Notes under the pieces: model-generated | Databases searched by the model: none | What the model was told of the DNA's origin: nothing | The model's input: the letters and a program-made list of their open reading frames with translations, nothing else | NCBI RefSeq assembly: GCF_026151205.1 | Contig: NC_087083.1 | Location: 15,138,597-15,202,596, forward strand | Direction of reading: 5' to 3' | Source: Bolinopsis microptera | Taxonomy: Eukaryota > Ctenophora > Tentaculata > Lobata > Bolinopsidae | Length of the DNA stretch: 64,000 nucleotides | Shown: positions 39,660 through 53,689 of the stretch, in pieces | How positions within the stretch are numbered: position 1 is the stretch's first letter | Layout of the letters: each line of letters opens with the position of its first letter | Program-made: the position numbers and the translations under genes

Positions 39660-39830
39660 TTTACGAACTACGCTTGTAGCGCGATGCGTTACTGTGCCGC
39701 GCCGCGCACTCAATAAGGCTTTCACAGATCGGCGAGATGCGCTACTGTGTCGCGCCGCGCATCCAAAAATGCTTCTCGGCATCTAATAATGCTTTTCGGC
39801 GAGATGCACCACTGAGCTGTGAAAGATTGG
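39660..39830. repeat. dispersed GATGCGCTACTGTG(C/T)CGCGC repeat
   Basis: Two or three direct modules of CGGCGAGATGCGCTACTGTG plus CGCGCCGCGCATCC. Related sequence occurs at 38046-38135 and 48858-48950 and is the apparent target of the 10.1-kb transposon. Confidence 0.6.
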
Positions 39831-40025
39831 CATCATGAATCAACGATGTTAGTTACTTGTATAAATTTCGTCGAAATCTAGTACGTGCCGCTTTTTTCCG
39901 ATCTTGTAGGTTTACAACCTACCAGGACGCGCGCCGAGTTGGACTCGTCGACGGTCCTAATATATGGAACAGAGATTTTACGAGTATCACCCGTTAATTC
40001 CGATCCCGAAATGTTAAGGGTCGAC

Positions 40026-40149
40026 GGTCGTTTACATATAACGTAATCAGCTGAGGAGGTTGGGGTTTCCAAATGATTATTGATTACGCTAGTGTAATAT
40101 TGACATAATAGCTATGGTAAAACTGATTACGGAGTATGTGAACGACCCC
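40026..40149 (-). mobile_element. MITE-like repeat, GTTCACATATTACGTAAT family, copy 3
   Basis: GGTCGTTTACATATAACGTA at one end and TACGGAGTATGTGAACGACC at the other form imperfect inverted repeats. The internal GATTACGCTAGTGTAAT is the family signature. Confidence 0.65.
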
Positions 40150-40293
40150 TCATTGTTAGTAATCAGTTCCATACATTGATTGACGATGACAATCCATCGA
40201 GATCGTTGCTCCATCGACGACGATCGATCGACGACGATCGATTCGATGCGAAGCAAAAATACTAGTTTGCGCGGCGTGTCGAAGCGGCGAAGT

Positions 40294-40432
40294 CCTCCAA
40301 TTCCATACATAGCTATTAAGCTATCAGTATTGTGTCACAATCACACTAGTAAGCGTAATAATTTGAAAAACCCCGGCCGGCGGCATCAGGCCCCTTATAT
40401 AATTATAATATGTAAACGACCCCTTGATTAAG
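40294..40432 (+). mobile_element. MITE-like repeat, same family, copy 4
   Basis: Contains ATACATAGCTATTAAGC, ACACTAGTAAGCGTAATAAT and a terminal ATATGTAAACGACCCC. Confidence 0.55.
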
Positions 40433-40624
40433 CGATATTTAATATTTTGTTCCACTCAGCCGAATATTTAATAAATCGAGTGTAATAGTTGGGTGACTTC
40501 GACGCGCGCGCAAGCTTATAGTTATATCATTCTCACTTAAATTATAATTAATTTTCATACACAGTAAAAATTAATTTTCATACAAAATAAAAATAACAAA
40601 AAAGATTGGGTGGGGAAAGACAGG

Positions 40625-42903
<2,279 letters not shown>

Positions 42904-42944
42904 GCTCGATATTATTTAATCCCACCAAACATGCATATTGCATA

Positions 42945-43212
42945 CTATCGAAGATCCCCTGCACTTTAAAGAAATGCTTACAACATTTGTGAAATCATTC
43001 CCGGATGAGCCTCTAGTCACTAGTGGCAGGATACAGCTGTCGAAATAGAAACTCGTTACTGGACTGGAGTGGAATAAAGGCAGCGATCTCGCTATCCGAG
43101 TGGTCAGCAACTATGATGACCCGATAGAGGATTCTATGAAGCACACCAAAGTAACCAAAGAAATCACCCAGCAAATGCGATATGACTCATATCGCATTTC
43201 GTGGGTGATGTA
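42945..43212 (+). pseudogene. unrecognised open frame with one internal stop
   Basis: The frame reads EDPLHFKEMLTTFVKSFPDE, PLVTSGRIQLSK, one TAG, then KLVTGLEWNKGSDLAIRVVS and NYDDPIEDSMKHTK. Composition looks protein-like, but I cannot name a family. Its end overlaps a 47-base hairpin (43163-43209). Confidence 0.3.
43163..43209. repeat. hairpin with 23-base arms
   Basis: ATCACCCAGCAAATGCGATA... pairs with its complement around a single base, with only a GC/CG mismatch in the arms. Confidence 0.8.
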
Positions 43213-43379
43213 ATTATTATGAGCTATGATAAATCACATTTCTTGCACTACTCGGTCTGATTGTTGAGGAAAAGAGAGGTAGATGGTAATCCAGGTAGGC
43301 CGGTTCAGATAAGTACAATTGATGGTACAAATTACGGATCATGATTCATACCTGGCCATTTCGGAAAGCAGTGTGGGTT

Positions 43380-44470
43380 TAAGAGTTCCGACTCCTGATA
43401 GCGTAATCCAGTTTCTTTATATTTGGGATGACCTCCGAAACAAAAACCCTGTCCCCCTCCGCCGCTTTTGTGGTGATGTAGAATGGCTTCAGTACCGCAA
43501 TAGCCTTGGTCAGAAGATCCCAATCGTGAGGAGTCATCTGCAAAATTCAGTTGATCAATACTTAGCCTGTACATTGAGAAGTGAGCTAGGAATTAGGAGG
43601 TCCAGACTAGAGGACAAGAATTTGTTTCAGTTACATTCCAAAGACATTGATTCTCTAAACTTGATGTTAACTAGTGCCACTCAGAAAATGAGAAATGAGT
43701 CAAAAGAGCTGCATGTAAACTGACCTGTTGAGATGCAGACAACGATGAACTTTGTAGTATTATGACCCCCAAATAGGAATCCAGCGCTTTTGACGACCAA
43801 ACATCACAGCTCAGACTGTAATCAGCTCCTTTCAGGCTATCATCAATCGATTTCTTCAGTTTAAACTCTATTATATAATTCAGAAAACAGTTTTGTGCGC
43901 ACCACCTTTTCTGAGGGTATGTCAAACTTCTTGTTCAAACCTGAATGAGTCGGAAGTCAGATGATCTTAAATTATCTGTAAATGATTATCCAACAAATGA
44001 TTGTCAATCTGCTGCTAATTTACTTAATAGCAATCAATTTTATCATCACAAAGAACTCAATTGGAATTGTAATCTGGAGTCATCACAGCTCGAGCCTAGA
44101 AAAGTTGTTTTGTTATTGAGCTAAGTTATTTAAAACGTCCCAAATGAATCTTACCGTCAACAAACTGTTAAAAATGTTCATTCTCAACAGTCGTGTAGGG
44201 GAGCATCTGATCAATAATCCATTTCAGGAGCAACTTTTTAGATCTTTTTGACGTTCATCAGTCTAGTAACAGTGGCGCCGCTCCAGACTGCCCCCGCTGA
44301 TTAGATGTTGTCAGTTGATACATCGATCTCCGCTCAGCTTCGACTTCATCAGACTTTTGTCTCTTGAGTCTTGACCCTCTGTGATTCACGTATTGCAGTT
44401 GCTTCCTTGTGTTTAGAAGGGTGCTTATGTTGCAAATGATCCCATAAAATGATTACCTGGATAAGCTTTA
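43380..44470 (-). pseudogene. decayed hAT transposase
   Basis: Minus-strand pieces in order: LWDHLQHKHPSKHKE (the His pair of a BED zinc finger, about 44450-44405), KWIIDQMLPYTTVENEHF (about 44245-44190), GADYSLSCDVWSSKALDSYL (within 43925-43730) and TPHDWDLLTKAIAVLKPFY with SEVIPNIKKL (about 43535-43400). These are the N-terminal and catalytic-core landmarks of hAT transposases, in the right order. Stops separate the pieces, and the C-terminal dimerisation domain was not found. No ends identified. Confidence 0.7.
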
Positions 44471-47339
44471 TTTAGTAATTTTTATAGTCATATCGATTGT
44501 TCATAGTTGCTGGTTCCTTTCCAGCTAGAGTCCACGATTGACTGCACATTAGTCGTTATAAAAATATTGTGGCTAAAGGTTCCTAAATCATTATAAATAT
44601 AGCTCAAAGTTATTTTCTAGAAAACAAAAGTATTATACCTGGAAATCCTTGGCCGCTTGGCCTGAGTTTTCCCAGTCTGATAGAAGCCAAGCACTCCAAA
44701 TAATAATATGGACTTCCTCCAGGATCTGGCACAGTAAAGAATGTCCACACATCGGAAACATTCCTCTTGGATTGAGACATCCTAGCCATGTGACAAGCAC
44801 CTGCAGTAAAGCACAGTTAATAAATGAAATCGAATTGACGGTCAGAGGCACGGTGAATCAATTATTTCTGGGTAGGAATACTGAATAGGCTGAATAATGA
44901 ACTAATTTGATTTACTGTCCGATGTATCAGCCCGTTGGTTTAAATTTTGACATTTAAAAACAATGTAAATAAACTATTGAAATCAATCAGCACATAACCT
45001 CTACAGCACGGTTTCACAAAACTGTCCTAATCAATGCGTTCACTGCAGCTAATGTCAACGATCTAATTATTCGATTAATTACTCAACTATAATAAGGATC
45101 ATGGCAAATCCTGAGAGGGAGAGTAAATTCGCCGAGCTTGTTCAGTGTCAGTATGAGAGTTAATCTCTCAGTATGAGAGTTAATCTCTCAGCTAATCTGT
45201 AATCGCAGAGGAAAGAAAAGCTATAAAAATTGTAATAGGCTTCAATAAGAAAGGGCAGGGAATGTTCAATACATTTTGTACAGCTTTTACCTTCGGTCCC
45301 TAGGCCACGGACCACGGTGTATACAGAGTAGAAAGTAAGCGATAAATCACTAACGCAAAACAAAACGACAAATTATGGACTGAATTCAAGATGGCCGACA
45401 TAAGTCGGAAGTTGGTTGTACCTGACGCACCGACACCAGTCCCCGCTTCACTGTCAGTTGGACTACTGCGGCAGTCAAACCCTGCCCTAGATGTACATTA
45501 TATGATGTAACGAGCTACACTGCGTGTACTCACTGCGTGTACTGTACTCCTGTTGGCTGTAGGACGAGCGGGGGACTGTTGGTCGGAAGTAGGACCCTAG
45601 AGCGGAGTCAAATCGCCAGGGTAGGCCGTAGGACCCTAGAGCGGAACAAGGTTAATGCTGCCGGCTGTTCGTCCCTGGATGAAGATGGGCTTCTCAGTAG
45701 GAGTCGAGGAATGACTGTTGCATATTTGAGATAGTTGCAAAGAGGAGTAGGAATCGAATGTGATATACTAAAGCTAAATTCTCCGTGACATTTATACCTA
45801 CTGCACTATCGAAATCACTAACAAGAACCGCTATGCGATTATGGCCTCTGATCTGGATCATACCCTGTCACCAGAGTGCTAAATTGTCATGCTATGAGAT
45901 CCTCATTCCAAAATGATCTGCTTGAGTGCACGTACTTGGTCGGTTTTCACCGGGGCGAGAGTGAAAAAAATCTAGAAGCTAATTGAAATCGAGTATGCAG
46001 TTTAGTGTCTACAACTTTTCTAGAAATCAGGTCCTTTGTAAGGTCATTCTAGATCAGAATTGATAATGTACGCAAATTTTATCAGTAGTTCCAACCCTAG
46101 GGGGGCAATTTCTAAATTACCCTCATAGGCGCAAATATATGATTTTTGTAATTTGCAGGTGATAGCTGGACAGAGTAGGAATAAGTCTGAGGTTGCTGGA
46201 TAGGGCTAACATTTGCAAGTGCTAGTGGTAGCATAATAACAATTATTGAGCGTTGATGGAAGCTAGATAGAGCAGGAAGTAGCATTCAGAGATTGCTCGA
46301 AAGAGCTAGAATGGAGATTGGAGGTAGCAGAATTGAAGGAAACTAGAAGTAGATTCTACTACATCAACATGAGGTTGGATTGGAGGTGATTAGCCATAAT
46401 AGCCAAACAGTACTGGAGAATGCCCAACTTGTGATAAGACCAGGATACCGGCTTAATCCTGATCCCTAATCCCGGTCCCGGCACTTTTCCCCAGTCCCGG
46501 CCAACATGAACAAAGCGGTCCCGGTCGAGCCTTGGCTTTAACGAGATGGAAGCAACCAGAGAGATGGTTAGATGTATAAATTTGGGAACTGAAGTGGTTT
46601 GAAATAACCGAAGAAATGTTAAACAAATTGAACAACAGGTTGAACAAAAAAGTATAAGCACAAAGCATATGTAAAGAGTTACCGCTATCGAGTGATAAAA
46701 GAGGAGAAAGCATAAATATGATCTTAGGCAGACGCCTGCAGCTAGCTCATCGCGGTATCACATGACTTTAATACTGCGATATCATTGGTCATCTGTATAT
46801 CCAATGCGAAATATAAATATTGCGCGATTTTCATGAATTAGTAGCGCCGTACAAAAATTAAGCAGTTTGGAACAAAATTACAAGTTTTAAGTTTACACAA
46901 ATATTAAAACATTTACATTTTTCATCGTATGAAGGTTCCAATGACTTAATTAAGTCGTTTAAATAATAAAAATAGTACAAAGATACCAAGTAAACTCACA
47001 AATATTGCAACTTAGTCAAAAACAATGCATTTAACTGTTTTGGTGGCGCGCGCGCACCATCTCAGTCAATTACTCCCATATTTGGTCAAATTGGATAATA
47101 GGGACGCAGAATATGCGTCCCTCGAAAAAGTCCGATTCCTTCATTGTATGCCCCTTTTTCCGCCTTCGGCGGCGCGCGCTTCGCGCGCGAAAAGTGGCAT
47201 GCAACGTATGTCAAGCACTTGCCGTCGGGCCATTTTCGAGAAGAAAGCGGCGCGCGCTACTTCGAAGAAATTTAGACGAGTAACATCCGTCAAACACACA
47301 CACACACACACACAGGGTTAGGGTTACTGTTACTGTGAT
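44471..47339. other. stretch without recognised genes
   Basis: Contains a 20-bp tandem duplication at 45149-45190 (CAGTATGAGAGTTAATCTCT), two copies of GTAGGACCCTAGAGCGGA near 45590 and 45630, a CCCGGTCCCGG patch near 46470-46530 possibly related to the hAT-like element, a GCGCGCGCTACTTCG island near 47250 and a short CA repeat at 47293. Confidence 0.4.
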
Positions 47340-48670
47340 AGGATATGATATCTAGCGCTATATGACGCAACGACATCTGACGCAGCAACATATAGCGCTA
47401 GATAGCGACATCTAGCGCTAAATAGCCTGGACTGACACGACCCGAAATTCTTCGCTATTTAGCGCTATCTAACGCTATTTAGCGCTATCTAACGCCAGAT
47501 AGCGCTATCTAGCGCTATATGTCGCAACAACATCTGACGCTATATAGCGCTATCTGGCGCTATATAGCGCTAGATAGCGTGAACTGTCGTAAACTGACCT
47601 ATCCCGCTATCCAGCGCTTGATGTCGCCTGCGTCAGATGTCGTCGCGTCAGATGTCGTCAGATGTCGCTAGATGGCGTCAGATAGCGTCAGATAGCGTCA
47701 GATGTCGCGGCAACATATAACGCTAGATGACGCCAAATAGCGCTATCTAGCGCTATATGTCGCAACAACATCTGACGCTATATAGCGCTATCTGGCGCTA
47801 TATAGCGCTAGATAGCGTGAACTGTCGTAAACTGACCTATCCCGCTATCCAGCGCTTGATGTCGCCTGCGTCAGATGTCGTCGCGTCAGATGTTGTCAGA
47901 TGTCGCTAGATGGCGTCAGATAGCGTCAGATAGCGTCAGATGTCGCGGCAACATATAACGCTAAATGACGCTAGATGTCGTCCCTAGAATTTTTATGAAA
48001 ATAGCGCTATCTGTCGCCTGGCGTCAGTGCTGCGTGCTTAGCGTCATCTAGCGTCATCTAGCGTCATATAGCGTCATATAGCGTCATATAGCGTCATATA
48101 GCGCTAGATAGCGCTAGATAGCGCTAGATAGCGCTAGATAGCGCTAGATAGCGCTAGATAGCGACATTCGAAAGGTGCCGTGCACTTAGCGACAATGTCG
48201 CTAATTGGCGTCATCTAGCGCGTCATCTAGCGTCATCTAGCGTCATCTAGCGTCATCTAGCGTCATCTATCATCATCTGGCGATATTTCACGCTAGATGA
48301 CGCTAGATGTCGTCCCTAGAATTTTTATGAAAATAGCGCTATCTGTCGCCTGGCGTCAGTGCTGCGTGCTTAGCGTCATCTAGCGTCATCTAGCGTCATA
48401 TAGCGTCATATAGCGTCATATAGCGTCATATAGCGCTAGATAGCGCTAGATAGCGCTAGATAGCGCTAGATAGCGCTAGATAGCGCTAGATAGCGCTAGA
48501 TAGCGACATTCGAAAGGTGCCGTGCACTTAGCGACAATGTCGCTAATTGGCGTCATCTAGCGCGTCATCTAGCGTCATCTAGCGTCATCTAGCGTCATCT
48601 AGCGTCATCTATCATCATCTGGCGATATTTCACGCTAGATGACGCTAGATGACGCTAGATGACGTCATAT
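47340..48670 (-). repeat. AGCGCT-rich higher-order array, copy B
   Basis: The same ten-base words as 9480-10290 in reverse orientation. It contains tandem higher-order units: a module of about 240 bases twice (about 47500-47735 and 47740-47970) and one of about 335 bases twice (about 47965-48297 and 48298-48650). The distinctive edge CGTCATATGTCGAATTTCAA mirrors copy A. Confidence 0.9.
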
Positions 48671-48956
48671 GTCGAATTTCAACTATCAGTAAAGGTCCAT
48701 CAGATCTTCATCCACCAACATGCTCGTTACCACCTAATGAAGCTCATTGTTGCTCGCTAGCGAATAGCTCCCGATGAGATTACTGATTGGCTATCGAAAT
48801 CACTGATTATAAAGTGCCGAGATCACGTATCTCCTTGATTCACGATGTCAATCCTTCGCAGCTCGGTGAGGCACAGTGGTGCATCTCGCCGATCTACCGA
48901 AGGTTGCGAGAAGCATTATTTGATGCGCGCGCGACCCAGTAGTGCATCGCGCTACA

Positions 48957-49209
48957 AGTATCTCCAATATCTTAAAAGGGTCATAACTCTGTTAAATTGT
49001 AAACAACCAACTTGAAATTTTGCATATATCATATATGCAAAATTTATATGTCTAGAAACTTTGAAGTTCCTAGCTGAAAGCGTTCTCACTTTATGGTGAC
49101 AATAGCGAAAAAGAGAGATTGGCGTGCCAAACCCACTGTAATTAATTAAATTTGACGAAACTTTCAGGAAATCTAAATTTGACCCATATCTATAATCTCT
49201 GAAATTTCT
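48957..49209 (-). repeat. dispersed repeat, copy B (leader of the AGCGCT-array unit)
   Basis: Reverse-complement match to 9127-9385. A 31-bp palindrome (AAATTTTGCATATATCATAT...) lies at 49013-49043 and is absent from copy A. Between it and the array is about 260 bases with a GCAGCTCGGTGAGGCAC repeat. Confidence 0.75.
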
Positions 49210-49576
49210 GTGCAATTATTCTAAGAAGAATTACGTGAGTTATTAAAGGGTCACCCTGTAGTTTAAGTTTGATCTTGACAAGCTTGCAAAGTTTCAAAAG
49301 ATTTCAAGAAGAACTTTATATAATGACAACGGCAATCCAAAGTTGACAGAAAATGGTGAAAATAGCAATTTTCAGTGATTTTAGCAATTTTATTTCAATT
49401 TAGGCGTGTCCCCAAGTGTGCAAATTTTTGAATTTCAACTTTAAAACTAGCCTAGGCCTAATACACAATATAGAGCTGGTGAGCGGACTGAATCACTACC
49501 GGACTGAATCCCTAACGGACTGAATCACTACCAATCACTATTGGTAGGGATTGAGGTATATTTTCGGACTGAATCA
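49210..49576. other. spacer with GGACTGAATCACTACC repeats
   Basis: Five variants of CGGACTGAATCACTACC occur between 49480 and 49600, adjacent to the MULE fragment; they might be subterminal repeats of that element. Confidence 0.45.
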
Positions 49577-50026
49577 CTACCGGACTAAATCACTAAGAGA
49601 AGGTTTGAGAAGCCGCCACGCCTGGTCCACATCACTGACTGGAACGAAGGGGAGAGCTCCAATCTGCATGAAGGACTTTCTGATAGGAGGGTTGTCGATA
49701 GAGTAGTCAGCAGCAAGTCCCTCGCTCTGCAGGTGTCTCCACAAGGACTGTTTGAAGTGGAACCAGCATCCTCTCAAGGTAGTACCAGGCCAGACGTTGT
49801 AGACTGCGTTTCTGATAGCGATTTCATAGTCCACCAGCACCGACTGAGGGTAGAAGGGTCCGTAGGAGTCCAGTTCGTTGAGGATGTTCTCGTACATGAT
49901 GGTGCGCTTCCCGGGTAGGAGTCCAAAGGCTGCAGGGATTCTCCATCCAGTAGGGTGTAAGGCGTGGACTGTGAAGAGTTGAGTAAACAGGTCTGGAGCT
50001 ATAGGAAGCAGAACTAAGCTCCACAA
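49577..50026 (-). pseudogene. MULE transposase-domain fragment
   Basis: About 149 codons with FGLLPGKRTIMYENILNEL, VLVDYEIAIRNAVYNVWPG and LRGCWFHFKQSLWRHLQ. This is the catalytic region of Mutator-like (MULE) transposases: a D in the VDYE block, followed by C-x-x-H in CWFH. Only the part around the second catalytic D and the CxxH is present; the N-terminal zinc finger and C-terminal SWIM region are missing. Likely a dead fragment. Confidence 0.75.
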
Positions 50027-50119
50027 CCCAAGGGACGGCCCAACACCAGAAAATACTAAATCGCAAAATTGGCGTTTTTATAAAATTATTCTTCAAAAAA
50101 GCACTATAACTTCAATAGC

Positions 50120-50970
50120 GAATATTTTGACGAAGGAGCAAGCTAAAAGAGAACATGCTGCATCGCTTTTGGTAACCCGGGGACTGGTCAATTCCATGAA
50201 AGGCAAATCTCTTGCTGCAACCGACACGGAATCGACAATAAGAGCTCCAAGACATGTCAAAACAGCGTGTTTTGGAATATAAAGAACAACAATAGGAGAT
50301 ACTTAAAAAGGTTGATAAGAAGACTGCAAGGGTTTTGGAGCAGATTAGCGAACCAGGGAGCTCAAATTGGCTCTCATGTTTACCACTTAGAAAACATGGT
50401 TTCGTTCTAAATAAATCTGAATTCAGGGATTCTATCAGATTGCGGTACAACTTAGATCTGGATCGTTTGCCATCACAATGTCCATGCGGAAAAACGTTTG
50501 ATGTGAACCATTTTCTAAATTGCCATCTTGGTGGCTACATCATTATCAGACACAATGAAATTAGGAATTTTTTAGCTGGCTTGCTGAACACTGTTTGCTT
50601 GGACGTGGAAGTTGAACCTCAGCTTCAAGAACTAGAAGGAGAGCAGTTCATGAGGTCCTCAACACTAACGGGTGACCAGGCAAGACCCGATATTAGAGCT
50701 CGTGGTTTCTATACGCCGGGCCAAGTGGCTTTTTTCGATGTTAAGGTAATTAATCCTAATTCTAATTCATACCTTCAATATTCGACAAAGAAGACTTTAC
50801 CATGAGTGTGATGTGTTTGCGGGGAAAGCTAAAACGTGCACTATTAAATAATCAACACAGCCACGCCCCGCTTGATTGGACAATCAAAGATTTTGACTGC
50901 AACAATATTGTCTTCGAAAGATCACTACTTGCTGGTCACACACATGTCAGCGAAATTCCCCTAGTCTAGT
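50120..50970 (+). pseudogene. LINE C-terminal region with zinc knuckle and nuclease-like domain
   Basis: A frame from about 50300 to 50805 reads EQISEPGSSNWLSCLPLRKH, then CPCGKTFDVNHFLNCHLGG (a CxC...H...C zinc motif), HNEIRNF, and ARPDIRARGF...FFDVKVINP. The PD...D-V-K spacing resembles a PD-(D/E)XK restriction-like nuclease. The whole block recurs in LINE-like proteins of corals and sponges. An upstream piece (TKEQAKREHAASLLVTRGL, about 50138) is in frame but separated by stops. No reverse-transcriptase core is nearby, so it is a fragment. Confidence 0.65.
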
Positions 50971-52494
50971 GTTTTCCAAGTCTTGTTCTGTGAGTAAAGT
51001 ATGTGTGAGAAAGTCTTTAATAAAATAAAATGAATGTATATTTTTGAATTTTTAACATTTAATTTGATAATGCAGTATAAAGAAATTTTTAATTAGCACT
51101 GTATAGTTTAAGATATTTATATTAGCTTATTATAACCATTGATACAACGACCATAATTTTTCAACAGCTCTCCAATATCCATTTTAAAGTTGCATCTTAT
51201 ATCCTCAAACTACACAATTTAAACTTAGGCATATATATAGTGTAGACTTTCTGTCACAACAAGACTGTAACCCATAGTAACAAACACAAACAGAACCCCT
51301 AACGTCTGCTAACAATTTTCTTCTGATCCTCATATGAGCCCTGTCTCTAAAAACTCAACTGAACTAGCGTTTTGGTGTGTGCAAAAGCTTTCAGGCACGC
51401 ACATTACCTGCCCCGTTAGTTGCCTGTCCCTTCAAAATCAAACTAACAGTCAAGGACAAAAAGTCATACACCAAATGAGCATTATATTTTTATAAATTGT
51501 TTTACATCTCTTTACTCTGTAAAATGTGCTAAAAATTAAATTTCTTGTTTCATTCATAAACTTTAAATATTGTCAAGATATTAAACGAGTTTTGCAAAAT
51601 AATATAGCATGCTGACTTCGTAGGATATTACAATTATACTAGTGCCAGTTCCAAATGTGAGTCAGCGCTTCAACCAAAAGCAGTTGGCAAAAGGAGCCAG
51701 TTGCCTGCAAGATCAGTTAAACAAAAATTTCAGTTAAACAAAAATTTCAATTTTATGCCATTTATTACAGATTAAACAAGTTTACAATAAATCAATTTGA
51801 TATTTAACGGAATCCTAATTCAATGTGCAGTATGGTTGTCACTCTTTAAATAGATTAGATATAGGTTGACGGGGCAAAGAGCTTTACTAGCACCCGATTT
51901 ACCACTTTTGGAGCACAAACTCAAACCTAAAACCGGCCAAGCACAAAGATATGTTATCGCCACGATTGGGTGGATTGATTCCCAGAATATTTATCAGCAC
52001 GCGGCACTAATAATATGAAGTTCATTATCGAATTTTAGATATGCCCTGGATCGTTTAACACATATATAAAAGGTTATTAATTTTTGGTTGGTATAAATCG
52101 ATATTAATCAATTATTTAAAATAGTATTTGTGTTTGTTATTATTAACTATTGAGTTGCGTTCGATTTAAATATTAAAACACTACTACAATACATTTCACA
52201 AAACAAAACGACGGGGACACAGAAAGGAGAAGGACAACACATCACACGGACGGAAACTGCTGCTGTTGACAAGTATCTGATTATATTAATTATGGGTCTC
52301 TTGTTCATTAAAATAAGTGTGATCATACTTATTTATTATTGATATTGTTTATTTATTATTGATATTGTTTGATTGTGCCGTAAAAATAAATATTTGTTTT
52401 ATTAAATAAATATTTGTTTTATTAATGTTTCTAATGAAGTTTTAGTAAGAATTGAAGGAGCCAGTTATGTCAGTAATAAAGAGAAACAAAACAA
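50971..52494. other. AT-rich stretch without recognised genes
   Basis: Only short local repeats (CAGTTAAACAAAAATTT twice near 51716; ATTTATTATTGATATTGTTT twice near 52330). Confidence 0.45.
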
Positions 52495-52570
52495 TTATCT
52501 TTGGTTCCATCCTTATAAGGATGGAACCAAAGATAAAACTTTTCTTTGCCACATAAATGTGGCAAAGAAA
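52495..52570. repeat. two adjacent perfect hairpins
   Basis: 52495-52536 is a 42-bp perfect palindrome (TTATCTTTGGTTCCATCCTT...). Four bases later, 52541-52570 forms a 14-bp perfect stem (TTTCTTTGCCACAT) with a 2-base loop. Confidence 0.9.
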
Positions 52571-52750
52571 CGTTTTATAAATCTTTATTCCACTGGGAAG
52601 TTTTTAAAATAGGATAATGTTTTTGATAAAATTGTTTTTAAATATTGTATTTGATAAATAATTAATGTTGGTGGGGAAATATTTATTATATGTTTTTTCA
52701 CACAGTGCAATGATATTTTGTAGACATGTGTGATGATGTGATGTCATACA

Positions 52751-52780
52751 TTTTACTTACTTACTTACTTACTTACTTAA
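52751..52780 (+). repeat. (TTAC)n short repeat
   Basis: About seven copies of ACTT, 200 bases upstream of NAT9. Confidence 0.9.
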
Positions 52781-52994
52781 ATTTGTCACTAAGTAAATTA
52801 CTGAATTTGCTGGCAACGTTTTTTGATTCATTTATTAATTAATTAATTGTTATAATTTAGTATTTGAATTGATTCATGGCTTTTAGGGAGGTATCGAATA
52901 TAAATCCATGCCATTGTCCTTTATTATACTAATATTCACTCTTAAGACTTAATTACATTTTAGCATAACCACAATTGTGACTGAATTAGACAGA

Positions 52995-53582
52995 ATGAAA
53001 CTCAATAGAAGTACCATGATCCTTGGTGAAACCATTTCTCTTGTTCCGTATTGTAAACATCATGTTGAAAAGTATCACATGTGGATGCAAGACAAAGATC
53101 TACAGCTTCTTACTGCTTCTGAACCCCTATCACTGAGCGAAGAATACCAAATGCAATTATCATGGCAAACGGATGAAGACAAGTTAACTTTTGTTGCCAT
53201 CAGTGGTAGCTCAATTCCCCAGACTGTGGAAGAAGAAGTTTCCAGGATGATTGGTGACATCAATTTGTTTTTTATATTCTCGCCAGACATTGCTGAAATC
53301 AATATGATGGTGGCTGAAAATAAATTTAGAAGAGGTGGGTATGGTACGGAAATACTTAACTTGATGATGAGCTATGCTGTAGATCAACTGAACATTACTA
53401 AATTTTCTGCAAAAATAACTAATTCTAATCGACCAAGCATGAATTTTTTCCAAAAGAACACATTTAGCTTGGAATCTGTTTGCGAAGTTTTTCAAGAAAC
53501 TAATTTCGAACTCCCTGCCACTGAGGTAACATCATTCAAATATAGACAAATTGTATACCCATTTTATCAGCCAGAAATTTAA
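52995..53582 (+). CDS. NAT9: N-acetyltransferase 9 (GNAT family)
   Basis: GNAT-fold acetyltransferase, 195 residues in one exon; human NAT9 is about 207. It is proposed to acetylate alpha- or beta-tubulin N-termini and to stabilise microtubules. The start MKLNRSTMILGE at 52995 matches the family N-terminus; the upstream GTG at 52977 is not needed. Family blocks: LVPY..HVEKYHMWM, LLTASEPLSLSEEY, GDINLFF, EINMMVAE, then RRGGYGTE (the acetyl-CoA pyrophosphate loop), LNITKFSAKI, and SMNFFQKNTF. Complete and uninterrupted. An acceptor-like TTTTAG 30 bases upstream hints at an untranslated first exon. It is the first host gene after about 43 kb of repeats. Confidence 0.9.
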   Translation: MKLNRSTMILGETISLVPYCKHHVEKYHMWMQDKDLQLLTASEPLSLSEEYQMQLSWQTDEDKLTFVAISGSSIPQTVEEEVSRMIGDINLFFIFSPDIAEINMMVAENKFRRGGYGTEILNLMMSYAVDQLNITKFSAKITNSNRPSMNFFQKNTFSLESVCEVFQETNFELPATEVTSFKYRQIVYPFYQPEI

Positions 53583-53689
53583 ATCTTTTATTTAACCCAT
53601 TTAACATGATATTATTTGTATTTAAAACCTCCCATATCTAAGTTACCTATCTAACAGACAGCAGTACGTTTTAGTTTTAGGTGAGGGAT

